Positions 26,336-35,644 are shown, counted from the first letter of the stretch. The stretch: DNA of 64,000 nt from Alphaproteobacteria bacterium (GCA_947473475.1 CANJBZ010000003.1:1-64000); one strand, 5' to 3'. Numbers and translations are program-made. Notes: generated from the letters alone by a model not told the origin.

Positions 26336-27040
26336 TCAGCTGACGACTTTGTAGAGGCGCTGGTCGTAGGGCGTGCCGAGCCATTGCAGAATGACTTGGC
26401 GATAGGTCTGCGTGTGGGGCGCGCGGTTGTGCGCGTCGAACGCGGCCATGTTGGCCCATTCTTCGTAGACGCGGAAATGGTTGGCGTGCAGCGGCACTTC
26501 ATCCAGCACATCGAAGCGCACCATGCCGCTGTCTTTGCGGCTGGCCTCGGTCAGCGGCGCGAATGCGTTGATAAGGTTCTGCGTATTGCCGCCCGCCACA
26601 TCGCAATGGCTGATCACGACGACGCTGTTCGGGCTCGGCGCTTTGGGCGGCGCCGCGGAATGTGCCTGGTGAACCCGCAGATCGGTGGGACCGAGCGCGA
26701 TGGGTTTCACTTTGTCGTTCATGGCCTTCATGGCGGCGGCCGAGGCGTGCGTGGATGCCGTGCCGCGGTTCTGCCAGACTTCGCTGAGCACGAAATTATA
26801 GGGCCGGCCGTCTTCCTGCATGATGTCGACGAACATCGCACCGGGTTCACGCCGGGCGGCATCGCGGTATTCTTTCAGCGCGGCCAGTGCGGCGCCTGCG
26901 CCACTCGGAACGACCTCGACATAGGTCATCACATAGGTCGGCCCGTCGATGACGGGTATCGGCTGATTTTGCGCAACCGCGGGGCCAACCATGGCCGCGA
27001 GCAAAGCCGCACACGCAAAGCGCCGGGACAGCGTCTTCAT
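26336..27040 (-). CDS. Secreted protein with two ABM-like (dimeric alpha-beta barrel monooxygenase) repeats
   Basis: Signal peptide; TYVMTYVEVVPSGAGAALAALKEYRDAARREPGAMFVDIMQED and FRVYEEWANMAAFDAHNRAPHTQTY. Confidence 0.7.
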   Translation of the reverse strand: MKTLSRRFACAALLAAMVGPAVAQNQPIPVIDGPTYVMTYVEVVPSGAGAALAALKEYRDAARREPGAMFVDIMQEDGRPYNFVLSEVWQNRGTASTHASAAAMKAMNDKVKPIALGPTDLRVHQAHSAAPPKAPSPNSVVVISHCDVAGGNTQNLINAFAPLTEASRKDSGMVRFDVLDEVPLHANHFRVYEEWANMAAFDAHNRAPHTQTYRQVILQWLGTPYDQRLYKVVS

Positions 27041-27109
27041 AACAGGCACCTCCTAAAGCAAACGGCCGCCTCGTGTCCGGGGCGGCCGTTCCGATGAAAC
27101 CTCAGTCGC

Positions 27110-27802
27110 TCAATTGACCGGCAGATATTTGCGCTGGTCGTAAGGCGTGCCCAGCATGGGCGCCAGATCGTTGCGGAACGCTTGCGTGTGTGCCGAAAGA
27201 TTGTGCGCATCGAACGCGCGTTCGCTGGCCCAAATCTCGAACAGCCGGAAATGATTTCCCGTGCCCGGCGCCTGACGCAGGATTTGAAATTTCTGCATGC
27301 CGGGATCCTTGGCCGAGCCTTCCGACAGCGGCTTCATGATGTCCAGCAATTGCGGCAGCACGTTCGGCGTCACGTCCAGATGGCTCATGATGAGAATGCT
27401 GTTCGCCGTCGCAGCGCCGCCGCCCGGCGCGATGTAATGGGCGATATGGGTGCGCGCATCCGGCGGTCCGTATTGGATCGGCAGCATTCTCTGAAACAGC
27501 TGGGCGCGGGCGATGGCTTTGGCGTGCGTTTCATACGCGCCCATGTCGCGCCACACTTCGTTGGTGACGAAGCGCGCGGGCGCGCCGGCTTCCTGATACA
27601 CGTCCGCTACCATCATGCCCGGCTCTTTGCGCGCGGCGTCGCGATACTCTTTCAGCATCGCTACGGTGTCCGCGGTGGCGCCCGGTGTGACCTCGTAGAA
27701 GGTGGTGACGTAAATGGCGCCCTGAGCCTCAACGGCATTGGCGGGTTGCGCAAACCCAAGCACCGTGAGGGCGCAGAACAGCAAGCTGAAAAACGCTTTC
27801 AT
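27110..27802 (-). CDS. Secreted ABM-like protein, paralogue of the neighbour at 26336-27040
   Basis: IYVTTFYEVTPGATADTVAMLKEYRDAARKEPGMMVADVYQE; FRLFEIWASERAFDAHNLSAHTQAFR. Confidence 0.7.
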   Translation of the reverse strand: MKAFFSLLFCALTVLGFAQPANAVEAQGAIYVTTFYEVTPGATADTVAMLKEYRDAARKEPGMMVADVYQEAGAPARFVTNEVWRDMGAYETHAKAIARAQLFQRMLPIQYGPPDARTHIAHYIAPGGGAATANSILIMSHLDVTPNVLPQLLDIMKPLSEGSAKDPGMQKFQILRQAPGTGNHFRLFEIWASERAFDAHNLSAHTQAFRNDLAPMLGTPYDQRKYLPVN

Positions 27803-27818
27803 ATACTCTCTCCAAAAA

Positions 27819-28325
27819 TCAGTTCTGAGCGACGGGGCGTTGCGCCAATTGAGCAGCGGCATCCGCACCGGCCTGTGCGCCCGCGGTATCGCCTTCCTGC
27901 CCGCCACGCGTGCCGGATACACCGACAGCGCCAACCACCTCACTGCCGACCATGATCGGAACGCCGCCGCCCAACGGAATCACCTTGGGCATCTGGCGCT
28001 CGCTCGCGCGGTCCTTGCCCGGCATGGAAACATCGCGCCATTCGATCGACTTCATCTTGAACGTGTTGGCGGTAAACGCCTTGCGCTCCGCCAAGCCGAC
28101 ATTGTGGGGCGCGGCGTTATTGCCTTTCAGCAGCAGCACGACATCGCCATTGGTGTCCACCACGGCCGTCGACGGATCGGAGCCGTCATTCCTGGCGTAG
28201 GCCTGCACGGCCTTTACCGCCGCCATCGCCATTTCGGACGTCAGCTTGGTTTGCGCGTAAGCGGAAGGCGCCGTCAGAAGGGAAGCCGCAGCGGCCGCAA
28301 TGAGAAGATGAGAGAAACGAGACAT
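27819..28325 (-). CDS. Secreted HbpS/GlcG-family protein
   Basis: Signal peptide; STAVVDTNGDVVLLLKGNNAAPHNVGLAERKAFTANTF; GGGVPIMVGSEVVGAVGVSGTRGGQEG. Confidence 0.8.
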   Translation of the reverse strand: MSRFSHLLIAAAAASLLTAPSAYAQTKLTSEMAMAAVKAVQAYARNDGSDPSTAVVDTNGDVVLLLKGNNAAPHNVGLAERKAFTANTFKMKSIEWRDVSMPGKDRASERQMPKVIPLGGGVPIMVGSEVVGAVGVSGTRGGQEGDTAGAQAGADAAAQLAQRPVAQN

Positions 28326-28343
28326 CGAATCCTCCGGATTTTT

Positions 28344-28898
28344 TTAGAGAAGTTGATCGGCAATGGCGTCGGCGCCGGCTTGCGCACACGCTTCATCCGC
28401 CATCGGTCCGCCTTTGGCCCCCGTGACGCCCACGCCGCCAATGGCATCGGCATAGCGCGTGATGGGCACGCCGCCCGGTTCCGTGATCGTATTTTCCAGA
28501 TATTGCTGGCCGTTCAGATCGATCCGCACGCCCTTGTCGTCTTTGGCATCCATCGCCGTGCGTTCCATCCACGTCGAGACATTTTGGCGGAAGGTGCGCG
28601 CGGTATAGGCCTTGCGCCGCGCATTGTCGGCCATCTCCGGCGACGCGCCATCGCCGCGCACCAGGAACCGCGTCATGCCGTTACGATCCACGACCGCGAC
28701 GCTGATGACGGAGTTGTCTTTCTTACAGGCGTCGACAGCACCTTGCGCCACCATCAGCGCCTGCTCGACCGAGATGTCGTTGTTGTTCAGCGATTGCAGC
28801 GTGGAAATCTTCACCATCTGCTGCACAAGGCCGTAGCCTGTGCCCACCGCAAAAGCGCCAAGCGCCACCAGGGCAACGCTCCTCACCAATTTTTCCAT
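28344..28898 (-). CDS. Second secreted or membrane-anchored HbpS/GlcG-family protein
   Basis: ISVAVVDRNGMTRFLVRGDGASPEMADNARRKAYTARTF; GGVPITRYADAIGGVGVTGAKGGPMADEACAQAGADAI. Confidence 0.78.
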   Translation of the reverse strand: MEKLVRSVALVALGAFAVGTGYGLVQQMVKISTLQSLNNNDISVEQALMVAQGAVDACKKDNSVISVAVVDRNGMTRFLVRGDGASPEMADNARRKAYTARTFRQNVSTWMERTAMDAKDDKGVRIDLNGQQYLENTITEPGGVPITRYADAIGGVGVTGAKGGPMADEACAQAGADAIADQLL

Positions 28899-28959
28899 GG
28901 ATATGCCTCCCGCAGAGCTTTTTGCTCTGACTTCCCCAGAGGCAAGTTTAGGCCAGACG

Positions 28960-29850
28960 CTATCTGGCGTCGAGGGTCTCGGCCTGTTTGTGGACCAGCG
29001 CGGACTTCATCTTTGCCTGAAGCTTTTCAAAGGCGCGGACCTCGATCTGGCGCACCCGCTCGCGGCTGATGTCGTATTTGACCGACAGGTCCTCCAGCGT
29101 CATCGGCTCGTCGCGCAGGCGCCGGGCTTGCAGGATGTCGCGCTCGCGGGGGGTAAGCTCCTCCAGAACGGTAGACAGCAGGGTCCGGCGCGCCTCCAGC
29201 TCTTCGGTTTCGGCGAATTGCGTTTCCTGGTCTACCGCATCGTCGGCCAGCCAATCCTGCCATTCGGAATCCGATTCGCCGCCCAGAGGGGCGTTGAGGG
29301 ACGAATCCGGGGAGGCGAGGCGGCGGTTCATGTTAACCACTTCCTCCTCGGGCACGCCTAAGCGCGTCGCGATAGCGCTGACGTGCTCGGGCCTGAGGTC
29401 GCCCTCTTCCAGCGCCTCGATCTGGCCTTTGACGCGGCGAAGATTGAAAAACAGCTTCTTCTGCGCCGCCGTGGTTCCGAGCTTCACAAGGCTCCACGAG
29501 CGCAGGATGTATTCCTGGATCGACGCCCTGATCCACCACATCGCATAGGTGGCGAGGCGGAACCCGCGCTCCGGCTCAAACCGTTTGACCGCCTGCATCA
29601 GGCCGATATTGCCCTCGGCGATGACTTCGTTGATCGGCAGACCATAGCCGCGATAGCCCATGGCGATTTTCGCCACCAGCCGCAAATGGCTGGTGACCAG
29701 TCGATGAGCCGCATCGGTGTCTTCATGCTCGCGCCAGCGTTTGGCGAGCATGTATTCTTCCTGCGGATCGAGCAGCGGAAACTTCCGAATCTCGGACAGA
29801 TAGCGAGACAGACCGCCCTCGCCCAGGGCTGGAAGTGCTCTCGTAGCCAT
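28960..29850 (-). CDS. rpoH: RNA polymerase sigma-32 factor
   Basis: LSRYLSEIRKFPLLDPQEEYMLAKRWRE; EVIAEGNIGLMQAVKRFEPERGFRLATYAMWWIRASIQEYILRSWSLVK. Confidence 0.95.
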   Translation of the reverse strand: MATRALPALGEGGLSRYLSEIRKFPLLDPQEEYMLAKRWREHEDTDAAHRLVTSHLRLVAKIAMGYRGYGLPINEVIAEGNIGLMQAVKRFEPERGFRLATYAMWWIRASIQEYILRSWSLVKLGTTAAQKKLFFNLRRVKGQIEALEEGDLRPEHVSAIATRLGVPEEEVVNMNRRLASPDSSLNAPLGGESDSEWQDWLADDAVDQETQFAETEELEARRTLLSTVLEELTPRERDILQARRLRDEPMTLEDLSVKYDISRERVRQIEVRAFEKLQAKMKSALVHKQAETLDAR

Positions 29851-29989
29851 TTTAAATCCCCTCAAAGCGCGGTAGCGGCAATGCGCATGGCGCATATTGC
29901 CGAAGTGCTAACGCTCGCTTGCTTAAGAATATCCCCTATTCTGGCGGAATGTGGGCACGGGGGGGGCTACTTACAACCCTTTCGCCGAT

Positions 29990-31009
29990 TTAACCTCGGG
30001 CCGGGCTCAAGCTTCGCAAAGACGTGACCAGTCCCGCGAAATCCTCGGGCCAAGCGGACTCAAAGCGCATTGTGGTTTGCTTTGTCGGGTGAAAAAAACC
30101 AAGCAATCCAGCGTGTAGCGCCTGCCGGGGGAAATTTGTCGCCGCTTCATAGGCAGCCACTTCCTCCGGCGTTTTGGCCCGCGGGGCGGCGCGGCTTCGG
30201 CCGTAGGTCGAATCCCCGATCAGGGGATGGCCGATATGGGCCAAGTGTACGCGGATTTGATGGGTGCGGCCGGTCTCCAGCCGGCATTCGACCAGGGCGG
30301 CGAAGGGTTTTTCGCCCGTCCCGAAATGTTCCAGCATGCGGTAGCGGGTGCGCGCGGGTTTGCCCTGTCCGCGCAGAACCGCCATGCGCTTGCGGTCAAA
30401 GGGATTGCGCCCGAGATTGCCTTCGACCAGCCCTTCCCCGGCGCGCGGCGCGCCCCAAACCACCGCGTTGTAGGCCCGCTCCACGGAATGTGCCGCGAAT
30501 TGCTTGGCCAGACTGCGCATCGCCCGTTCCGTCTTGGCCGCAACCAGCAGCCCGCTGGTGTCCTTATCCAGCCGGTGGACGATGCCCGGACGCGCCACGC
30601 CGCCGATGCCCGGCAGATCGCCGCCGCAATGCGCCAGCAGCGCGTTGACCAGCGTGCCATCGAGATTGCCGGCGGCCGGATGCACCACCAGCCCCACGGG
30701 CTTGTCGATGACGATTAAATCCGTGTCCTCGTAGACAATAACGAGTGGAATATTCTGCGCCTGCGGCTCCGCCGGTGTCGGTGGCGGAATGACGACGATC
30801 ACCGCGTCCTCAGGTTTGACCCGCTTGTTGGGGTCTTTTATCGTCTGGCCGCCGAGCGTAACGGCGCCTGTCGTAATCAACCCTTGCAGGCGTGAGCGCG
30901 AAAGCTCAGGACAACTGACCGCCAGAAAATGGTCCAGCCGCCAGCCTTTGTGCGCCTCGGCCGCTGAAAACTCACAGGTTCTTCCGTTGACGGATAAGAT
31001 GTCGGCCAT
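29990..31009 (-). CDS. rluD: RluD-type 23S rRNA pseudouridine synthase
   Basis: S4-like N-terminus; GIVHRLDKDTSGLLVAAKT; ETGRTHQIRVHLAHIGHPLIGDSTYG. Confidence 0.93.
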   Translation of the reverse strand: MADILSVNGRTCEFSAAEAHKGWRLDHFLAVSCPELSRSRLQGLITTGAVTLGGQTIKDPNKRVKPEDAVIVVIPPPTPAEPQAQNIPLVIVYEDTDLIVIDKPVGLVVHPAAGNLDGTLVNALLAHCGGDLPGIGGVARPGIVHRLDKDTSGLLVAAKTERAMRSLAKQFAAHSVERAYNAVVWGAPRAGEGLVEGNLGRNPFDRKRMAVLRGQGKPARTRYRMLEHFGTGEKPFAALVECRLETGRTHQIRVHLAHIGHPLIGDSTYGRSRAAPRAKTPEEVAAYEAATNFPRQALHAGLLGFFHPTKQTTMRFESAWPEDFAGLVTSLRSLSPARG

Positions 31010-31322
31010 GGTCCCAAGCGATGTAAAAGCGGCGCCAAGCTATCGTGGCATGCTGGCGGTCGTCATCATCTTAGGCGTTCTCATCGTCGTTGGGGTGATT
31101 GCTTTGATCACAACGGCGGTTTTGCGCGCCGGAAACCGCGCTCCCGCAAACGCGATATATGCGGCAAGCGTCGCTGCCCCCGGCGAGCGCATCGAATCCA
31201 CCCAGCTTGACGGAAACCGCATTTTGCTGCGGCTTTCCGGGCCTAACGGCGAGGAACTCGTCGTGCTGGACGCCGCTTCTGGGCGCACCATCGGCCGGAT
31301 TGCGGTCGCCACCCGGCCGTGA
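31008..31322 (+). CDS. Small membrane-anchored protein (DUF6476-like)
   Basis: One TM segment; ANAIYAASVAAPGERIESTQLDGNRILLRLSGPNGEELVVLDAASGRTIGRI; position next to rluD and the JAMM gene. Confidence 0.65.
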   Translation: MVPSDVKAAPSYRGMLAVVIILGVLIVVGVIALITTAVLRAGNRAPANAIYAASVAAPGERIESTQLDGNRILLRLSGPNGEELVVLDAASGRTIGRIAVATRP

Positions 31323-31747
31323 AGACACCGGCTCTTGTTCTGCCCGACGAATTGGCCGCGCAGGTGCTTTTGGCCGCCGCCCGTGCCTATCCCAACGAAT
31401 GCTGCGGGCTGATCGAGGGAACCGAGGCTGGCCAAGGCTGGATCGCCACGGCCGTGCACGAGGCCGCAAACATCGCCGACAACCCGGCCCGCCACTTCCT
31501 GATCGACCCGCAAGCGCAGTTCGATCTGCTTCGGGCCATGCGCGGGCAAGACACGCAGATCATCGGCTGCTTCCATTCGCACCCCGATGGCGAGCCCGCC
31601 CCGTCGGCAACCGACCGCGCCGAAGCCTACGAGCCCGGCTTTCTCTATGTGATTGCGGGCGGATCGGCGGAAATAGGCCTCAGCTTGCGCGCCTACCGCT
31701 TCGACGGCCCCTCCGGGTTCACCCCGCTCGAGCTGCTCGAAGCCTGA
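31319..31747 (+). CDS. M67/JAMM (Mov34) family metallopeptidase
   Basis: YPNECCGLIEG; CFHSHPDGEPAPSATDRAEA (HxHx10D-type JAMM motif). Confidence 0.85.
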   Translation: MKTPALVLPDELAAQVLLAAARAYPNECCGLIEGTEAGQGWIATAVHEAANIADNPARHFLIDPQAQFDLLRAMRGQDTQIIGCFHSHPDGEPAPSATDRAEAYEPGFLYVIAGGSAEIGLSLRAYRFDGPSGFTPLELLEA

Positions 31748-31823
31748 GCGTCACTCCCGCTTTACGGTGATACTCGCCTTGATCCCTGACGCCGTGCGAC
31801 CGTATAAGCGCCCCCTGGCCACT

Positions 31824-31899
31824 GCTCCCTTCGTCTAGCGGCCCAGGACGTCGCCCTCTCACGGCGAAAACAGGGGTTCGATTCCCCTAGGGAGCGCCA
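31824..31899 (+). tRNA. tRNA-Glu (anticodon CTC), CCA encoded
   Basis: GCTCCCT/AGGGAGC acceptor stem; TCGCC-CTCTCAC-GGCGA anticodon arm; GGTTCGATTCC T-arm; CCA end. Confidence 0.93.
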
Positions 31900-31912
31900 G
31901 CCGCTGGGCGGG

Positions 31913-32950
31913 CTATTTGTATAGCGTGTCGAAAAAGCCTTCGTGGTCGATCTCAGCCATGATGCTGTCGTCGTAGAAATCTTCCGGCTTGTAGCGGCGC
32001 ATTTCGTGGGAGTCGTACAGCTCCATCGTCTTGGCGATGCCCTCATGGCAGGCATAGGGTTTCTTCGGCAGCCAGGCGCCCCGTGCATACAGGGTCTTCA
32101 GGAATTCCCGGTCGGAAATGCCGTACCACTTCTCCATCGCTTGAAGCGCGATTTCCGGCTGCTTGAAATAAACAGCGGTCCCTTCCGCGATTGCCTTCAT
32201 GAAGCGGCGCGCGGTTTCACGGTGGGCGGGATCCTTCAGCCAGGCCGCTTCCACATTGATGCTGTTACCCGCGATAAACGCGTGCCAATCGGCGGTATCC
32301 GCCAGAATCGGCAGACCCGCTTTCAGCGCGCGCGCATAGGTGTCTTCATACGCCACCATCGCATCCACCGAGCCGTCGAGCAGCGGGTCGATGTCCGACA
32401 CCTCGCCGACGATCGAAACATCCCGCACCGGGTCCCAGCCCATGCGTTGGGCGAGCAGCAGCGCATGAAATCCCGATGTGGTGTAGGCGGCGGTGACGCC
32501 GATGCGCTTGCCCTTAAGTTCGTCCAAACTCGCGATGCCTTTGCGGCCGATAATGTGCGCGCGTACATCGCAATCGGTGCCGCCGATCGCCACACGCCGC
32601 CTTACGCCGGCGTTCTGACTAAGCCGCACCATGGCTGGTGTGGTGCCATCGACGAAAATATCAGGCCGCTTTGGCGTGCCGATACCGGTCTTCCGCCACA
32701 GCCTTGTCAGAGGATCGGCATACACGGCTTCGGAATGCGTGCCATAGGGCGCCATCCATAGTTCGACATCGAGCCCGTACTTGGCAAAGAGGCCTTGGTC
32801 GTAGGCGATGAGGACCGGAAGCTTTGTGATGGAGAGCGCCGGCGCCCGCACGATGACCTTTTGGGCATCACGCTGCCCACACGACAGCATCGCGGCAGAC
32901 AAGAACAATAAAGCCGAAAGTCTGACGAGAGCACGTTTCACGAAGACCAC
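31913..32950 (-). CDS. Orphan NMT1/SsuA-like substrate-binding lipoprotein
   Basis: Lipobox LSAAMLSCG; KLPVLIAYDQGLFAKYGLDVELW; KGKRIGVTAAYTTSGFHALLLAQRMGWDP. Confidence 0.82.
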   Translation of the reverse strand: MVFVKRALVRLSALLFLSAAMLSCGQRDAQKVIVRAPALSITKLPVLIAYDQGLFAKYGLDVELWMAPYGTHSEAVYADPLTRLWRKTGIGTPKRPDIFVDGTTPAMVRLSQNAGVRRRVAIGGTDCDVRAHIIGRKGIASLDELKGKRIGVTAAYTTSGFHALLLAQRMGWDPVRDVSIVGEVSDIDPLLDGSVDAMVAYEDTYARALKAGLPILADTADWHAFIAGNSINVEAAWLKDPAHRETARRFMKAIAEGTAVYFKQPEIALQAMEKWYGISDREFLKTLYARGAWLPKKPYACHEGIAKTMELYDSHEMRRYKPEDFYDDSIMAEIDHEGFFDTLYK

Positions 32951-33085
32951 CGGATTGAATTCTTCGCGTCCGCAGATTGTCTTCTGTGCGGGCTGCGGAC
33001 AGCGTCAATCCTTGTTCCATGCAGCGGCAGCGGTCAATCGCGGAGCATGCAGTGTGGTTAACTGCTGGGCCGTTCGCCGTGGGGC

Positions 33086-33625
33086 TTACGACAGCCAGAT
33101 CAGCAAGCCATTTCGCTTTCCCGCGACTGCATCGACGTAATCGCGCAAGTCTTCGAGGCTGACCGCCACGTCCTCACGCAACGCGGCCTCCTCCCGCTCG
33201 CCGATATGCGCCCCTCTTGGAACTGCGTAAACACCGGCGCGCCGCATCTCCGCCAGATCGAGCCGGGGCTGCAAATTGTATAGGCTCAGGAATGCGGCAA
33301 ACGCTCGCGTCGGATCGACATCGTGCAAACGCGGTGGGCCATATCCCAAATCCTCGCCCAACTCCTCGCCCGCGATGAGTGCATCGGAAGGCGGAGCACC
33401 GGGGCCGACGTCGCCGGTGAACAGGTAATGCAGAATGTGCCAGGTCTTCTGCAGATCGAACACCGGCCCGATGGGACCCAGGGCGCTCGATAGGCCGGGC
33501 GCGCCGTCCGGTCCCATGTGCGCCGTATCGGCATGGGTGGCGAGATAACTCGCCAATGCCGGTGTACGCCGAATGGCGGCGATCTGTGCGGGCGTAATGC
33601 CCAGCACACTGCAAATCATGCTCAT
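33086..33625 (-). CDS. DUF1877 (YfbM-like) protein
   Basis: MSMICSVLGITPAQIAAI...LQKTWHILHYLFTGD...EELGEDLGYGPPRLHDVDPTRAFAAFL. Confidence 0.8.
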   Translation of the reverse strand: MSMICSVLGITPAQIAAIRRTPALASYLATHADTAHMGPDGAPGLSSALGPIGPVFDLQKTWHILHYLFTGDVGPGAPPSDALIAGEELGEDLGYGPPRLHDVDPTRAFAAFLSLYNLQPRLDLAEMRRAGVYAVPRGAHIGEREEAALREDVAVSLEDLRDYVDAVAGKRNGLLIWLS

Positions 33626-33794
33626 ATGCGTCCCCCTGAGCTCGTCCGGGACACATGCCCCGGCGATCGAACTCACCCAAGGAACCCTGGCCGCGTTGAT
33701 GTATTTTGCATTGCCGCAGCGCAAAGACTTTGCCGCAAGCTCTACGCATCGGCAGGCGGCAGGTGTAGATTTGTCCGCAAAACGGGAGGGAATA

Positions 33795-34679
33795 ATGAAA
33801 CAGACAATTTTAAGCGCCGCCGCGGCATTGCTGTTGTTCGGCACACACGCCTACGCGCAACAGCAGGATTTTTCCAAGGTTGAGGTGAAGACCACCGATC
33901 TGGGCAACAAGACTTATATGCTGGAAGGCGCGGGCGGAAACGTCACCATCGCCGTCGGCAGCGACAGCGTCATCATGGTGGATGCGCAATTCGCGCCCAT
34001 GCACGACAAGCTGAAAGCAGCCATCGCGAAAATCACCAATCTGCCGGTGAAATACCTCATCAACACGCACTATCACGGCGACCACACCGGCGGGAACGAA
34101 GCCTTTGGCAAGGAAGGCGCCACGATTGTCGCGCATCAAAATCTGAAGGACCGATTGGCCAATCCGCCGCCCGGCGCCAACGGTCAGAAGCCGCCCGCCT
34201 CACCGGCCGACGCGCTGCCCAAGCAGGTGTACGCCGACAAGACGACGGTAAGCAGCGGCGGCCGCACGGCGCAGCTCGTCCATATGGAAGGGCACACGGA
34301 TACCGACACGGTGGTCTACTTCGCGGATGCCAATGTGCTGGATATTGGCGACACGGGCGGGCGCGCCCGTCTGCCGAATATTGCGCTCGGCGCCACCATC
34401 GACGGCCTTATCTCGGGCGTGCAGATGTATGTGAACATGGCGAACGCACAGACGAAAATTGTGCCCGGACACGGCCCGCTCGCGACGAAGGCCGATCTTC
34501 AAGCCTATCACGATATGCTGGTGTCGATGCGCGACCGCGTCGCCAAGCTGAAAGCCGAAGGCAAGACCGAAGACCAAGCCGTCGCCGCCAAACCCGTTGC
34601 CGATTTTCAGGCCAAGGTGGGCGGCAACGACATGCAAGCCGACAACGCCGTCCGCCGCATTTACGCAACGCTGAAATAG
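33795..34679 (+). CDS. Secreted metallo-beta-lactamase-fold hydrolase
   Basis: Signal peptide; INTHYHGDHTGGNEAFG; HMEGHTDTDTVVYF; VPGHGPLATKADL. Confidence 0.9.
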   Translation: MKQTILSAAAALLLFGTHAYAQQQDFSKVEVKTTDLGNKTYMLEGAGGNVTIAVGSDSVIMVDAQFAPMHDKLKAAIAKITNLPVKYLINTHYHGDHTGGNEAFGKEGATIVAHQNLKDRLANPPPGANGQKPPASPADALPKQVYADKTTVSSGGRTAQLVHMEGHTDTDTVVYFADANVLDIGDTGGRARLPNIALGATIDGLISGVQMYVNMANAQTKIVPGHGPLATKADLQAYHDMLVSMRDRVAKLKAEGKTEDQAVAAKPVADFQAKVGGNDMQADNAVRRIYATLK

Positions 34680-34696
34680 CGGAAAAATGAAGAGGT

Positions 34697-34790
34697 AGCA
34701 CGAAGGACACGAAGAAGGCTCGAAGATCACAAAGGTCTTTGTGCCCTTCGTGCTTCCTTCGTGTCATTTGTGTAACCCCTTTTTCTTTTA
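34697..34790. repeat. Imperfect inverted repeat with CACGAAGG units between convergent genes (possible bidirectional terminator)
   Basis: gtagcacgaaggacacgaagaaggctcgaagatcacaaag...ctttgtgcccttcgtgcttccttcgtgtcatttgtgtaac. Confidence 0.6.
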
Positions 34791-35312
34791 CGTTTTGATC
34801 GCCTGGAGGACGAACATCTGCTGCAGATCGGTTGAGACCTGCTGATGCAGCAGCTTCCAATTGGCTTTGTACCAGGGGCGGAAGTCGGTCATCGAAGTCT
34901 TGCCGCAGTCGGCATACTGCTCCTGATCCAGGAACGTAAAATTCTCCACTGCAACAATGCGCGTATGTGAGGGATCGCCCCAGGCCCAAGGCGAAGAATG
35001 GTGCGGCACGATTCCGCAGAACAATCCGCCCGGCTTCATGATGCGCCACAGCTCGGTCCATTGCGCGAAGAAATACTTCCAGTCGCCCTGCCGGCCGCAA
35101 TGTTCCAGCACATGATAGGCGTGGATTTCGTCGAAGTGATTATCGGCAAACGGATAGGGCAGCACGTCGAGGTCATGGACCACGTCGGGCGCGACATCGG
35201 CATTGGAATCGAGCGTCGTTAGATCAAGCCAGGCTTCGCGGCCATTCAAGCCCACCCGTTTGATACGCGCGTGCCCGCAACCCAGAAGAAGTTCCGCCAT
35301 AGAATCCGCCAT
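34788..35312 (-). CDS. SAM-dependent methyltransferase-like protein
   Basis: LLLGCGHARIKRVG...VVHDLDVLPYPFADNHFDEIHAYHVLEH...LWRIMKPGGLFCG. Confidence 0.75.
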   Translation of the reverse strand: MADSMAELLLGCGHARIKRVGLNGREAWLDLTTLDSNADVAPDVVHDLDVLPYPFADNHFDEIHAYHVLEHCGRQGDWKYFFAQWTELWRIMKPGGLFCGIVPHHSSPWAWGDPSHTRIVAVENFTFLDQEQYADCGKTSMTDFRPWYKANWKLLHQQVSTDLQQMFVLQAIKT

Positions 35313-35372
35313 TGTGATGCAGGCCGATCATAGGAAGCGCGTGCCAAGGCGACAACACTCCTCGTTTTGATC

Positions 35373-35566
35373 CTCCCCCGTAATGGCCGGGCTTGACCCG
35401 GCCATTACGGGGGAGTGGTACCGCGAAGCGGTGGAGGGGGCGGCCACCGCGCAATTGCTCCCGTGAGGAAAAAAGGAGCTGCTCGCATCAACTGACGATG
35501 AGCACGTGCACCGCGCCCCCTTCGTCGCGCTGCGCGCGCCACTTCCCCCGCAAGCGGGGGAAGAAA
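35373..35566. repeat. Composite palindrome-core-palindrome element, copy B, with a GLDPA palindrome nested in the left hairpin
   Basis: Perfect 19-bp stem ctcccccgtaatggccggg-cttga-cccggccattacgggggag (35373-35415), then ccgcgaagcggtggagggggcggcc; right half shares cgcccccttcgtcgcgct...gcgcgccacttcccccg with copy A. Confidence 0.85.
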
Positions 35567-35591
35567 ATGGCGGCGTAGGAGGCAAACAAAA

Positions 35592-35622
35592 ACGGCCGCT
35601 CTCTTGCGAGAGCGGCCGTCAG
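35592..35622. terminator. Hairpin ACGGCCGCTCTC-TTGC-GAGAGCGGCCGT
   Basis: Perfect 12-bp stem with upstream A-run, downstream of the minus-strand MBL gene. Confidence 0.7.
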
Positions 35623-35644
35623 CATTCAGCAGTGGTTTATAAAC

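Noticed and set aside
31824-31899. tRNA-Glu considered as an integrated-element attachment site
   Set aside because: No integrase gene and no duplicated tRNA 3' end visible nearby.
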